Positions 1-12,400 of a stretch of DNA of 64,000 bases are shown here, in pieces. The stretch's first letter is position 1; each line of letters starts with the position of its first letter. The stretch comes from Blakeslea trispora (Eukaryota > Mucoromycota > Mucoromycetes > Mucorales > Choanephoraceae). The DNA lies in the NCBI GenBank assembly GCA_025331445.1, contig JAIWNE010000125.1, forward strand, positions 32,891 to 96,890, read 5' to 3'. The position numbers and the translations under genes are program-made. Under the pieces are notes generated by a model. It searched no databases and was not told the origin of the DNA. It worked only from the letters and a program-made list of their open reading frames with translations.

Positions 1-2153
1 GTTTGATCCCAACCAAGTCAAGGTTTACTCAACCCGAAGCTGGATCAAGTCATTTCCATGCCTATGAGAAATCAAACAGTCTTATCTGGAAACAAAGTCA
101 TACAGGGTAAGAGATAAAGAAGCATTATCCTCCCAAAGTATTCACCTCTGTTTTTTTTTAAACAAAAAAGATCAAGAATCTTTGGATCTCCCCAACTCTC
201 TCCCAATCCCAATGGATTTCTATCGCCACGAGCCACATTTAACTTTGAAAACAGAACACGTACACTTTCCATTCAATCCTCAGAGACAGTGAGCTCTTTA
301 TGTCCTTATGATCTCTCTCCTTGTGTGATTCCACAACCCAAAGAAGGATATGAGCCCTTTGGATTTGCACTGGCCCATACCATCTGTCTTGTCACCTGTT
401 ACTCTGAGGGACATGAGGGCCTTCGTACCACATTAGACTCAATTGCCACCACAGACTATCCCAACTCGCATAAGCTCATCTTAGTCGTGGCCGATGGTAT
501 GATCACAGGCCACGGTAATCCCATGTCAACCCCTGACGTGTGTCTATCGATGATGCAAGATTTCTTGATCCCACCCGATCAAGTGGAAGCGCATTCTTAC
601 GTAGCCATTGCCGATGGTACCAAACGACACAATATGGCCAAGGTCTATGCTGGTTTCTATCGTTACGATCATGCCACTGTCGATTCGGATTCTCAACAAA
701 GGGTACCGATGATCACTATTGTCAAATGTGGTACGCCTAAAGAACATGCCAAGCCAGGTAATCGAGGCAAGCGAGACTCTCAAGTGATCTTGATGTCCTT
801 TCTTCAGAAAGTCATGTTTGACGAACGTATGACCGAATTGGAATATGCACTCTTTACCCATCTGTGGCGCATCACAGGCGTCAGTCCTGACTGCTTTGAG
901 ATTGTATTGATGGTGGATGCGGATACCAAGGTCTATCCTGATGCCCTGTCTCGTTTAGTGAGCTGCATGGTCAAGGATCCAGATGTGATGGGGTTATGTG
1001 GAGAAACAAAGATTGGGAATAAAACAGATAGTTGGGTTTCCATGATTCAAGGTAAATCTTCCTCAAGTAGTATTGACAGAACAGATCACTGAACTTTCTT
1101 TTAACACTAGTGTTTGAATACTATATCTCTCATCATCAATCCAAGGCATTTGAATCCATTTTCGGTAACGTGACCTGCTTGCCTGGTTGCTTTTGCATGT
1201 ATCGTATCAAGGCGCCCAAGGGACTGAACGGGCATTGGGTTCCTATCTTGGCCAATCCAGATATTATTGAACACTATTCAGAAAACGTGGTCGACACATT
1301 ACACAAGAAGAATTTGTTGTTATTAGGCGAAGATCGGTATCTCTCGACTCTGATGCTCAAGACATTTCCCCGAAGAAAAATGTTGTTTGTCCCTCAGGCC
1401 GTTTGCAAAACAGTGGTGCCTGATACCTTTCCTGTCTTGTTATCCCAACGAAGACGATGGATCAATTCAACTATTCACAATCTAATGGAGCTCTTGTTTG
1501 TCCGAGATCTTTGTGGTACCTTTTGCTTTTCCATGCAGTTTGTTGTCTTTATGGAACTGGTCGGTACGTTGGCTCTTCCGGCTGCCATCTCATTCACGCT
1601 CTATTTGATTGTGCTGGCCATGCTTGGTCAACCTGCTATAATTTCATTGATTTTGTTAGCCTTGATCTTGGGATTGCCGGCTATTTTGATTGTCATGACC
1701 AGTCGAAAACTGATCTATGTGGGCTGGATGTTTATCTATCTCTTTAGTTTGCCCATTTGGAACTTTGTGTTGCCTTCGTATGCTTATTGGCATTTTGATG
1801 ATTTTACCTGGGGAGAGACCCGAAAGGTAGAGGGCGAAAAAGAGGGAAACCATGGTGACAAAGAAGGAGAATTTGACTCGACGCAGATCATCATGAAGAA
1901 ATGGTCTGAGTTTGAACGAGAGAGAAGGAAAAGGGGCGATGAAAAATCAATGACCAACGAAGCAACTGTAGAAAAGACATGTCTGCATATTCCCCCGAAT
2001 GCAGTCTACAAGCCATCGGAATTGCCGTACGATTTGTCCTTATTTAATACAGACCGTGCCTCTTCTTCAGTTCGTATAGGACGATTACCTTCTCTAGCTT
2101 CACTTCAAAGCGAAGACTGGAGTCAACCTGTTTCTTCCAAAAAAATAAAATAA
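1..2153 (+). CDS. Chitin synthase, class IV (Chs3-like), 3' part
   Basis: Processive GT2 enzyme of the plasma membrane that polymerises UDP-GlcNAc into chitin. The 5' end lies outside the window. The frame is open from base 3, with exons <1-106, 171-1051 and 1111-2153 (about 675 residues visible). The acceptor-site VDADTK lies near residue 281, GEDRYLS near 400 and the hallmark QRRRW near 441. Several membrane segments follow between about residues 470 and 560, then WGETRKV, typical of class IV, and a hydrophilic tail. No myosin motor or DEK_C domain is visible, which argues against class V/VII, although an N-terminal motor could lie upstream. The first visible intron is 64 nt and ends in an A-rich acceptor; the second is 59 nt. 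Confidence 0.92.
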
Positions 2154-2210
2154 AAAGTAGTGATTTTTATGCAAAAAAAAGTGACTCCCTTCTTGTGTTT
2201 TCTTTGTTTG

Positions 2211-5058
2211 ATGACCACTCGTTACCACTTGCCAATACAAAAAAGAGCACTTGGCTCTACAAAGGAACTTGAAGCTTATTTCAAAAGTCAAGGCATTGCT
2301 CATGACAAAGACGTACCTGATGCTGTTGATTGTTCCTCCCCCTTCCTTTTTGAAAATAACTCAAAATTTTTTTTATAGTCATTGCCAAGCATGGCACAGA
2401 TTGTCGATTATTGTGAACGTTATCCACGCCTTTTAAGAGGTAATTCTTTTAAAGTACGAGGGCTAGATCCAACATGTGACTCAACTCATTGCCTTTACTT
2501 GACTTAGTCAGAGATTCCGTCTTGAAGAATCTTCATGATCCTGGAGCACCTCCTCATATTGTTCATAATTATTATGTAGAAAGTGCACTTGATTATTTAG
2601 AAGGGTCTATGTTTGTCCTGAAAGAGCATTGGGAAACTGACTACCGGGTAAGAAAGTAATTTGTTCTAGAAGCTCTGTCTCTAACCCCTCCCTCTTTTTT
2701 TTTTTTTAATAGAAAAAGAGGCATGATAAGCGACAATTGGCTTCCTTATTTTCCACACTTGTCAAAGATATACACCGTTGTCATACAGATACACTTCTTG
2801 CTTTAAAGATACCTTTTCCCGAGTAAGCACTGCTCTATTGTCATACAACTTTTCCCTTTAACTCTTCTAAAAAAAAGGGGAAGCGCATTAGGTGCTGTGG
2901 AGTTAAAAAAGAGAGTGATACAAGCGAATCTTGCATTAATTCAAGAAAACATAACACCTTCCTTTATCGAGATTCGACATCTCTTTTACTCGATTGCCCT
3001 TGAACATGTTGAAGCATGGCTTCGTTATAAACCCGAATCCTTTGGCTCTCTTTTCTCTGCCCATGTTGCCAAATACGAACCGAATCAAATGGAACATTAT
3101 GCTCAATTGATTCTAGATAAAAATACGCTCAAGTTATATGATGTGTTTCATTTACCTGCAGATATATTGGATGAGGCATGTCAACAACCACCTGTCAAAA
3201 GGCAGTTACAACACATATGGATGGAAGAGGCGACTTACACTGGAATGACTCGACAGCAGCTAGAAGAAGAGATTCGAGAGTTTGCCTTTATTTGTGATTG
3301 CTTAGATGAACTTGGTTTGATACCCAATTGGATGGAGATCTTGAAGCCCAAAATCAAGTCTCGTTTAGCTTATTCAAAATGGAAAGGTTGTAGGGATATT
3401 TCCATGATCGACCTTCAGTTGACATGGTTACATGCTTTAGTGTTACCATGGTTATCGCATGTCATGCCTCATTCTGAAGACATAGGTGAGTTATCTTTTG
3501 TATGAGGAGAGTTTATCAGATATTGAATGACCTTTACCAGATCAAAATTGGTACAGCTTTTTACGTATCAAAATCAAAGCGGAGCACTTGTTGTATGAAA
3601 TGATTTACAAAGATCGGATTCCTTTCCTTTTCGATATTATACGTGAATACCCTCAGACTTTGAAGGCTATTGAGGATTTTCATGTGAGTTGCAAAACTGT
3701 CTTGCTAAACTAAATATTAAAGAAACCTGGATGGGGGAAAATTGATGTAGATGGTTGCTTTTAAACGAGGTTTGATGGGTGATTTGAAGGATCGATTGAT
3801 TGAAGAGTAAGGCAATTACAAGAAAAAAATGTACAATGTCCTTACTATGCTTTCATAGGCTACAAACCCGTTTATTGCATCAGGGTACACCTGCTATGGA
3901 GATATTACAGCAATATATAGCCTGTATTCAATCCTTATCCATCATTGATCCATCCTGTAGTATTATGCAACCTGTGATTGATGTAGTTAGTGATTATGTC
4001 AAGTAAGATAAGGGGACTGTTTAAAAAAAAAGGTGCCATCGCTCATCCATCATTTCAGTCATTGCCGAAATGATATAGTCCAAGGTGTAGTTACCATGAT
4101 TCGAAATGCCGAAGAAAACAAATTGCTACATAGAGAAGATGAAGTCATCTATCGATTCAAGCCATCTGAACTATACGATCAAGAAATACCCAGTGGTACA
4201 GTTGTCATTCAGGAAGATACAACAGGTAAAAAACAAAAAACAAAAAAAAAGAGACATTTTTAACAAACCCACGCATGTTTAGCTTTATGGAGACGATTAC
4301 AGCGAAAATCAAAGGATCCAATTGTCATGTTGATCAGTCTTTGTGGATCTTTAAAAGAATTCATCAAGGGCTATAGTAACACCTTGGGCCAAGTCTTGCT
4401 GGAGACAAATGGCTATGATATTGATGAAGAAGTGCGTCGATTGGAGATATTGAAGCAAAACTTTCCCCCGGATGCCTTTCATCGGTGCGATGTGATGTTG
4501 AGAGATATGAGTGAAAGCCGTCGGTTAGATAGAGCGATCCATGAGAATGACAAGGTGAATCCTACATTTCATGCGATTATCATGTCGCGTAAATATTGGC
4601 CTGGTGGAGATGATTCAGATGGTGATGACTCAGATGAAGAACAAGATGAAGAAGTGGATTTGATGTGGCCTGGACAAGCTGATTGCATCGATGTTTATGA
4701 TGAAGTCTATCAACAGACAAAACCCCATAGAAGACTCAAATTCATGAATCAAAAGGGCTCTGTCATGCTTGAGTTAGCATTTGCCTCGAAAACAATACGA
4801 GTTCAAGCCAGTCCTGATGCAGCACTTGTCATTCGCTTGTTCGAGACAAAAGGTAATAAAGAAAAAGAATGAGAGAGAAATAAGCTTACAGACTTCCCCT
4901 TTTCTTTTTCTGTTATAGCCAATCAATTCACAAGTGAGGATGTAGCTCATCAATTGGGTCTGAGCAAGATGAGAGTGGTGGAAGCACTCAAGTTTTGGAT
5001 AAAACAACAAGTTTTGTCTTTGACAGGTTCTGGTTATTATTCGCTGGTTGAAGAATGA
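2211..5058 (+). CDS. APC2: Anaphase-promoting complex subunit 2 (cullin-like)
   Basis: Cullin scaffold of the APC/C ubiquitin ligase, which binds the RING subunit APC11 in the nucleus. Eleven exons are inferred: 2211-2312, 2379-2439, 2508-2647, 2713-2822, 2884-3485, 3541-3683, 3751-3806, 3859-4002, 4059-4225, 4283-4852, 4919-5058. They give 744 aa, a little shorter than the roughly 820 aa of animal APC2. Family hallmarks include KDPIVMLISLCGS, RCDVMLRDMSESRR and, after an acidic loop, FHAIIMSRKYWP and a C-terminal winged-helix (ANQFTSEDVAHQLG...). An acidic DSD/EE stretch interrupts the cullin domain near the RING-binding part. The first exon (start at 2211) is the least certain because N-termini of this family diverge. 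It lies downstream of the chitin synthase on the same strand, 57 bp after its stop. Confidence 0.9.
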
Positions 5059-5217
5059 TTGGCTACTATTTTTTTTTTTTAATAAAATAGAGAATTATGC
5101 TATTCATGCTATTCTTCAATGTTTAAACTCAGTTTACAGTGGCTTTTTTCTTTTTCTTCAATTTTTTTTTCTGCCTCTTTTCTTTTTTTTTTAATTCTAA
5201 AAACAAAAGCTTAAACC

Positions 5218-7266
5218 ATGGCCTTGAAACTCAAAAAAGAACAAACTCTTGATATTAAGAAAGACACCAAACTGCAAAGCGACAGCTCTTCCAGCTACAG
5301 CAGTGATTCTGACGACAGCAGTGATTCTGACGACAGCAGTGATTCTGACGATAGCAGTGATTCCGAAGACGATCTTCAAGTCAAGATTGTAGAGAGAACA
5401 GATCCTTCTCAAGAATACAAAAGACCTGAATTATGTAAGTATTTGTTTGATCTCTTTCTTTTATCGAGCTATCTAACTTACAGTGTTTATTTAATTTTTA
5501 TAGTAGAAAAAGCTATTCAAGGTATTATTTTGATAAAGAAAGTCCCAATAGATGAAACTAACGCATTCTAATAGAGGTTGAAGCTGAAGTAGCTGCTAAA
5601 GAGGCAGAAGGCAAAGACGAGTCAGAGGATGAAAGTTCAAGCGACTCTGATGAAGATGATGATGCTCGTTTATTAACACCTGCTATGGATTCTGACATCT
5701 TTCGCACTATTGCTGCCATTCGTGCTAAAGATCCTCGCGTGTACGAACAATCACATCAATTTTTCAACCAAGAGGTTGTTGCTAAGCCAAAGAAGGAACC
5801 CAAAGAAAAGAAAATGACATTGAAAGATTATGAACGCGACATCTTGTTAGAACACGGTGGTTTTGTCAACGAAGACGAAAACGCGCCTGTCATGACCCAT
5901 CGCCAAGAACAAGATCAGTTAAAGAACGCCTTTAAGGCTGCATTAGAAGAAGATAGCGATAGTGAAGATGGATTCTTGACTCAAAAGAAGAAGTCTGAAC
6001 AAGAATTAGAAGCTGAAGAAGACGACTATCGCAAATTTCTATTGCAACAGATGAAGAAGGACGAACATTCAAAGGAAACATTTGAAGCATGGTCGAATTA
6101 CAAAAACAACCCTCAAGTGAATGAAGAAGATGCCTTTTTGATGGACTATGTCCTCAACCGTGGCTGGGTAGACAAGGGTGAAGAAGCAACTGACAAGAAT
6201 GTGTTGGACAAAGAACAAGAAGAAGAGTTTTTGGATGATGTGGATCGATTCGAAAGCAAATACAACTATCGTTTTGAAGAAGAAGGAGCAGGCCAGATTA
6301 TCACATATGCTCGTGATATTGAGGGCACAGTCCGTCGAAAGCAAAGTAAGCGTGCCAGACAGAGAGAGCGTCAAAAGGCCAAGAAGCAAGAATTGAAGCA
6401 GCAAAAGGAAGCAGAAATCAAGCATCAAAAGAATCTCAAGATGCAAGAGATTCGTGAAAAGCTTAGAGAAATTAACGATATCACAGGCGTTCAAACACTC
6501 GGTCTGGAGGAGTTTGGTCTGGATGATGAATTCAACCCTTCTCAACATGATGCTGATATGGAAAACATGTATGATGATGACTTTTATGCCCAACAAGAAG
6601 GAGAAGAAGGAGAAATCCAGAAGCCTGTATGGGAAGATGATATTGATACGACTCAGTATGAACAAGAGGCTGAACCAGTGGATGAAGCTACTGTGGCTAA
6701 AAACAAGCAGGAATTAAAGAAATTGGTGGATGAATACTATAAACTGAATTATGAAGACACAATTGGTGGTGATGTCTTTACTCGTTTCAAGTATGTACCT
6801 ACCGAGCCAGAAAACTTTGGTCTTTCCAATGAAGATATCTTATTGGCTAATGATGCCGAATTGAACAAATACATCACTATCAAGGCATTAGCACCGTAAG
6901 TTTTTTTTTAAAACAGATACAACTTGAATGATTGACTCATCTTTTTTCTTTAGTTATCGTTCTCAAATAGCACAACGTTTGGATAAATCAAACCTTAGAA
7001 AGAACAAGAAGAAGAAGATGAAGGAACTTGAAAAGCACATCAAGAAAGAAAAGAAAATAATCGAGAAGCAATTGGCTCAAACAGTGGTTGACAAAGTAAA
7101 GTCAAAGAAATCATCCAATCAAAAACGTAAGCGTGAAGAAGACACAGATGCTGGAAATAAGCGTAAAAAAGAGAACCATTCATCTATTGACCGTAAGCGC
7201 AAGAGAGATACCGACGCACCTTCCGAAAGCAAGTCTAAAGACAAAAAGAAGCGATTGGCTCAGTAA
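5218..7266 (+). CDS. KRI1: KRI1-like ribosome biogenesis protein
   Basis: Nucleolar protein needed for 40S/18S rRNA maturation (known of the Kri1 family). Exons 5218-5434, 5504-5521 (18 nt), 5575-6895 and 6954-7266 give 622 aa. It begins with an acidic Ser/Asp repeat region. The conserved core has KKMTLKDYERDILLEHGG and EEGAGQIITYARDIEGTVRR, and the C-terminus is very lysine-rich (likely nuclear/nucleolar targeting). The 18-nt second exon is needed to avoid a stop: the joined frame reads PELLEKAIQEVEAEV. The start ATG follows a T-rich leader. Confidence in the family is high because the signature motifs are nearly intact. Confidence 0.93.
5298..5369 (+). repeat. Four tandem 18-bp units inside KRI1
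   Basis: Four back-to-back copies of the unit CAGCAGTGATTCTGACGA. The first three are identical and the fourth has four changes. Each unit encodes a Ser-Ser-Asp-Ser-Asp-Asp block of the acidic N-terminal tract. The near identity at DNA level suggests recent slippage or expansion, so copy number may vary between strains. Confidence 0.9.
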
Positions 7267-7574
7267 AATACCTTTTTTTTTTTTTTATATATGAATAGAT
7301 AACTTAGACATCCCCTTTTTTTTTTAATAAAGCAAAACAATTCAAAGCTTAACAAGTACAATTATTTTTTCTCTATTTCGAAACAAGGAAGCTACTTGAA
7401 GAATTACAAGGTCATATAACAGACAAGTAAGCCTGTCTTTATTCAAACAGCTTGAAAACAACAATTTACAACAACTCATTCTATGCACCATTTTCCTAAC
7501 TAAGCTCCATCGGTAGCTCTTTCCTAACTTGTTGCTCCCCTTCTCAAGACGAGTACAACTTTTCTTTTTTTTTC
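7267..7574. other. Convergent intergenic spacer, no gene seen
   Basis: Spacer between the KRI1 stop and the stop of the septin-like gene on the other strand. It holds T tracts and likely polyadenylation regions for both transcripts. I see no coding potential here. Confidence 0.6.
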
Positions 7575-8773
7575 CTACAACAAGGTCGCTTTGATCACCA
7601 ATAACAACAAGAGAAAAACCAAAAAGGACAAGAACAGCAAGAGGGTCAACACTATAGGACTTGGGAAAGACCGACCGAGTAAGACCTCACTCTCTTCTTT
7701 TGGCATGAGCGAGTTCATCTCTCTCAACACAATCTCCATCTTTCTTTGCCTTGAAGCTACTTCAAGCTCTTGTCTCAACTTCTTTTCTTGTCTCAACAGT
7801 TCCTTCTCCATACTCTGACGTCTGTGTGTGATATATTGGGATATACGGATCCTGTTGTTTTCCAGACCAGCATGACTACTGGCACTGCTGTCACTACTGC
7901 TATGACTACTGACCAATTGAGTCGAGAGATTCGCCTGTCTTTTTCTCCAACTGATAAATCTCTGAACAGTAAACTGCCTTAGTTGACTACTGTATTGCTG
8001 CAACAACTGTCGTAAAGAGAGTGTGCCATGAAACGATCGAGACAGGATAGACCAATCCAAGATAAAAGGGTCTGTCTGAAAGCATTTGATCTCATTAGCC
8101 TCGAGATGGTCCATGATCTCCAGGCGCTGTCTGGCTATGATATCAGGTCCTAATGTGAGATCGGTTTGAATGATGACCGGTATGATATTGACCAAGTCTT
8201 GCATGGTGCGCATGTATTCTATGTCAACAGGCTTTAAGCGGCCCATGATAAGGTAGAGACAGACATTGACATGTGTGAAACATTGGCTTGCTTGTTCTAG
8301 TACTGAAATCAGCTGATCTTCTTCTTTGATGAGCGGACTAAACAGTTGATTCGTCTTTATAAACTGTCTTTCCAGGTAAGATTGAGTATGTTTGAATACA
8401 ACCTCTGCCTAAAGATGAATTCTCATTCATTAGCATCTTTGTCAAGTAAACCTATTGCTTTTCTTTACTTTGGATAGAGCCCCATAACCACATGTATCAA
8501 TAATGCACATATTGTTATTCTTGATCTCTATTGGCTCAAGGGATGGTTTTCTGTTGATGTTTTCTGACAAAGCAAGCAAGTTTGCTAGTGTTGTTTTTCC
8601 AGTCCCTAATCATTGTCTAGTGTATAAGCTCAATCAAAACATGGAATTATGTTATGACCCCTACCCGAATCACCACAGATAATGATTCGAAAAGGGAAAG
8701 TTTGATTCTGGTCATTTTTCACCAAGCTATTTTCAATGCTTAGGATATCATAAGTATCAAGTGTATCTTGCAT
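7575..8773 (-). CDS. Septin-like GTPase with C-terminal membrane anchor
   Basis: Exons 8665-8773, 8469-8605 and 7575-8408 join to 359 aa. The P-loop GDSGTGKTT is created by splicing. The G3 region reads IIDTCGYG, compared with DTPG in canonical septins. The LKPVDIEYM...VNIIPVI segment matches the septin block around LKPLDIEFM...VNVIPVIAKAD, which is why I call it septin-like. However, the G4 AKAD motif is replaced by IQTD, so guanine specificity may be weakened. A charged, probably coiled-coil region (about residues 225-325) precedes a strongly hydrophobic segment rich in Leu/Phe/Val and only a few last residues, the layout of a tail-anchored protein. Canonical filament-forming septins lack this anchor. 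It could be a membrane-bound scaffold or regulator of septins; its function is unknown. Confidence 0.7.
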
Positions 8774-9408
8774 GACTTAGGGGGGAGGGGGGGTATAGTT
8801 AGCTTAAAATATATATAAATAAAAAAAGAGAGAAAAAGAAAAAGAAAGAGAAAAGTGCCATTTCCGAAAATAACTTATGCATAAAAACATTCAAATGCCG
8901 CTAAAATGAGGGCACAGAAAACTTGAAGGTTTTTTGGCAGTCATCCTTACTTTGCATACTGTTTTCTCCTTCTAGTTGAAATCACACATGTCAATGTTTT
9001 ATCTTGTTTTGACTAGAATTGGTTTGTTTGAAAGAGGTGTTGATATTTGTTATCGCCATCCTAAGCTTGATTTCTACAGCGTTCAAACTCAATTCCAAAC
9101 CAATTATTTAAAACAAGTGATACCCTTTTTTTTTTTTGTTTATAAAAGCTTTGAAATGTACATGGCTAGAGTCAATCAAGAAATGTGTTTGCTGCAAAAG
9201 CTGAACTCGTTATCTTGTTTTAAACGATCTTTTGAGCGTACAATCTAAATGGTTCAATTTAACGTAAATCAGTAGTAGATCAAATACCTCTTTTTTCTTA
9301 GAAAAAAAAAGGTACGTAAAGTTTAGAGCTCCGAGTAAGCATTTTATTTTTTATTTTTCTTCTCCCCTTCCATTTTTCGCTCTTTTTTTTTTTTTTTTTG
9401 TAGAATAG
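8774..9408. other. Divergent promoter region, septin-like gene / TRAPPC8
   Basis: Both neighbours read away from this 635-bp interval, so it should contain both promoters. It has A/T tracts and a G-run near 8780. A plus-strand ORF with its first ATG at 8988 and stop at 9248 (87 aa, hydrophobic middle) has no family resemblance I recognise. I treat it as possible but unproven. Confidence 0.4.
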
Positions 9409-12400
9409 ATGGAACCGTCATCGTTATCCACTCGAGATTTTATTGCTAGATCACTTGCTCCTTTGGTAGCAGTGGCAGCAAGTGAAGATGCCGAAGAACT
9501 CTGTCGAGTCAACCACATTCCTTCATTTGCAGACTTTATTCGACCTTTTGGCGATAGGATTGAAAACCGAGGTTCACACGAAAAAACATTGACTGTCTTC
9601 TTTTAACTAAACTCATATTTTCTAGTTACTACACGCGATTGGCAAGGAGCACCATTGACTATTGATAATTTCAATGTTCGTTTTCAACATGTCGATAAAT
9701 TGGATGAACCCAATCATGCAGCTATCATGAAACTTGTACAGGATAGCGTCAGAACGTCTGCTAATAAAACAATGAAGGATCAGATAAATGAAATAAAAAC
9801 ACGACAGGATGTAACAGAGGATTATCTAAATAGTGAGTTCTTGAAAGGGGTATTCATTGCAACCTATGGGTTAATCATTCCTTCTTTTTTAAAAAAAAGC
9901 CTCCTTGGATGAATTGACACCTTGGTATGTCAACTTCAAACATACCATTCTGACTCAGAGAGGCATCACTGAGCATGAAACATTCGATCACCCTGTAGCC
10001 ACCATGATTGTCATCTCTTCTGCCAATCCAGATCCTGTTAGTACTATCATGCAACTCTACAATCCAAATGTACCTTCATTCACTGTGGATAAACCTTTTG
10101 TCGATACCAACATTCTTCGATATTATGTGGTACTTCATGATCCCAACAAAACCTCTTATGAACAGTACGTTGTTAAACAGGTCCATTTCATTTATCTTAT
10201 TATTTTTTTTGAATATAGCTCCCTTTCTGTCTTTGATAAACTAAAACGTACTGTGGGATTACATTGCTACTTATTGACCATCAATTCAAACCAGCGAGAT
10301 CCATTGGATAACGATAGCATACCAGACACAGTACCTGACACTATTCGAGCCATTTGGGAACAAAGTATTTCAGAGACCTATCGTATTGAATCTGAATTAC
10401 AGTCGTTTGCGGAAAGCAATCCATCTTCTCATGTGCCCATGTCGCCCGTCTCATCCAGCCATTCTCGTTCAGCTTCTATATCATCCAATATGAGCCATAC
10501 AAACCTACCTTTAGGCACCGTTCTTCATGGTCTATCCAACCAAAGTCTTCCTCTCTCAACACAGACATCAGACAATGGACCCGAGAAAGAAAAACCATGG
10601 CCGTCTGTGGCTTATGGACGATGCATGTCCCAAGATGATGTGGATGGCGTTCAATCGATGATGCGAGAATTTGTTGTTCAGAGTCTTGTTCCCTTTATGG
10701 AACGTAACATTCAACACTGGAATGAACAGGTAGCTTCAGCACGCCGAGGTCTTACTGGACGTCTGTTTGGTGCATCCCGTCGGCTGTTTGGTACGTCCGT
10801 TCGATCACCTACACCTCAATCGATTCAGACCATCCTCGCTCAGGGACCCAATGTACCGACAGGCATGAACACCATCACCATCTTTCCTTACAGTGCACCC
10901 GAGGCCCAGATGCGAAAGCTAGCCGATTATGCTTTTATGTTGCGAGATTACAAGTTTGCACACACGATTTACGATACAGTCCGTCGAGATTATGCGACTG
11001 AAAAGACATACAAGTATCATGCAGGTACTCAAGAGATGATGGGTATCTGTCTGTTGATGATGCCTACTGCACTTCAGAGTAAGGCCGATGTGGATCGTCA
11101 TTTCGAATTAGCTGTACAACAATATGTCGGTCGCTGTCGATCTCCCTTTCATGCGACACGTACAACCGTCATGTATTATGAGTTACTGAAGGTCCGCAAG
11201 ATGTGGAAAGAGATACCGACGGCTCTTGTGCGTATGACGGGGGAAGATTCCGATTTGAGATCGGCCTTGTTTTTGGAACAAGCAGCGCATTGTTTCCTAA
11301 GAGGCCATAAGCCGATGGTACGTAAATATGGGTTTCATCTTGTGATGGCAGGTCATCGGTATGGTAAATCTTCTCAGCGATGGTTAGCCTATCGTACCTA
11401 TCAGATGGCCTCTTCTGTCCTTCAAGACAATGCCTGGTCCGTCGCCCGATCTCATATCCAATTTGCCTTGGGTCGTCAAGCATTCTATCTCGGTCGATTG
11501 GAAGATGCTGTTGGTTATTTCTCTGATGTCTTGAGCGATACCAAACAGGCACCTCAACAACAAGTGGCCCATATTCGTGAATTCTTGTTTATCTATAAAC
11601 AATATGCTGCCTCTATGGGCATTGATCCTCTAAAAGAATCGCTGCCTCATCTTGCCTTGCCTGTCATTGATGATCAAGAGATCCAGGTGTCCTTGACAAA
11701 TCAACATACCATGTCTCAACAGGAAGATTGGGCTACCATGGAACTTGAGTTGCTGGAAGAAAGTATTGCCAAGGGTTATATCTCAAGTTCAAAGAGAGCT
11801 TTGGCTAGGCAACAACAAGATGATCATCGTGTTGTTTGTGCTATAGGTGAACCAGCCATTGTACAGATCGATCTCTATAATCCTCTAAAGGTACCCATCT
11901 CATTGAGCCATTTGATCTTGGGCTGTCAACATTACGATCAAACCATCAAGGATGCAGACAAGAGAGAGACAGTCGACCATGATCAACCTATGCCTGATTG
12001 TAAGCCATTAGAAAACAACCTGTTTGATTTCGAACATTACGAACTTGAAAAGATACAAGAAATCACATTGGATCCCTTGGAAAAGAAAATGGTAAAGAAA
12101 ATCATTAAAACAAAAGGAAAAGGGTGATTGACTTCTTTAGAAAAAAGATCAACTTGACAGTCATTCCTCGTCATGAAGGCAGTATCAAGATTACAGGTTT
12201 ACATTATACCTTAAACGACCTTGTCCATACCTTTAGACCATTCAACAAGAAGGGAAAGAGACTCAATAGAACAAAGGAAGAAATGATGTCAGTCACTTAT
12301 GCACCAGATCGTTCGTTGGATATCTTGGTCACCTCGCCTATGCCTTTACTTGATTTGGCCTTTCACCATGTACCTGAAACCATACTATCCGGTGAAGTAA

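Noticed and set aside
6069..6665. 198-aa minus-strand ORF opposite KRI1
   Set aside because: Antisense of a Glu/Lys-rich coding region; its Phe/Leu-rich text is a product of complementing GAA/AAG codons.
11169..11552. 127-aa minus-strand ORF opposite TRAPPC8
   Set aside because: Shadow of a conserved exon with no independent support.
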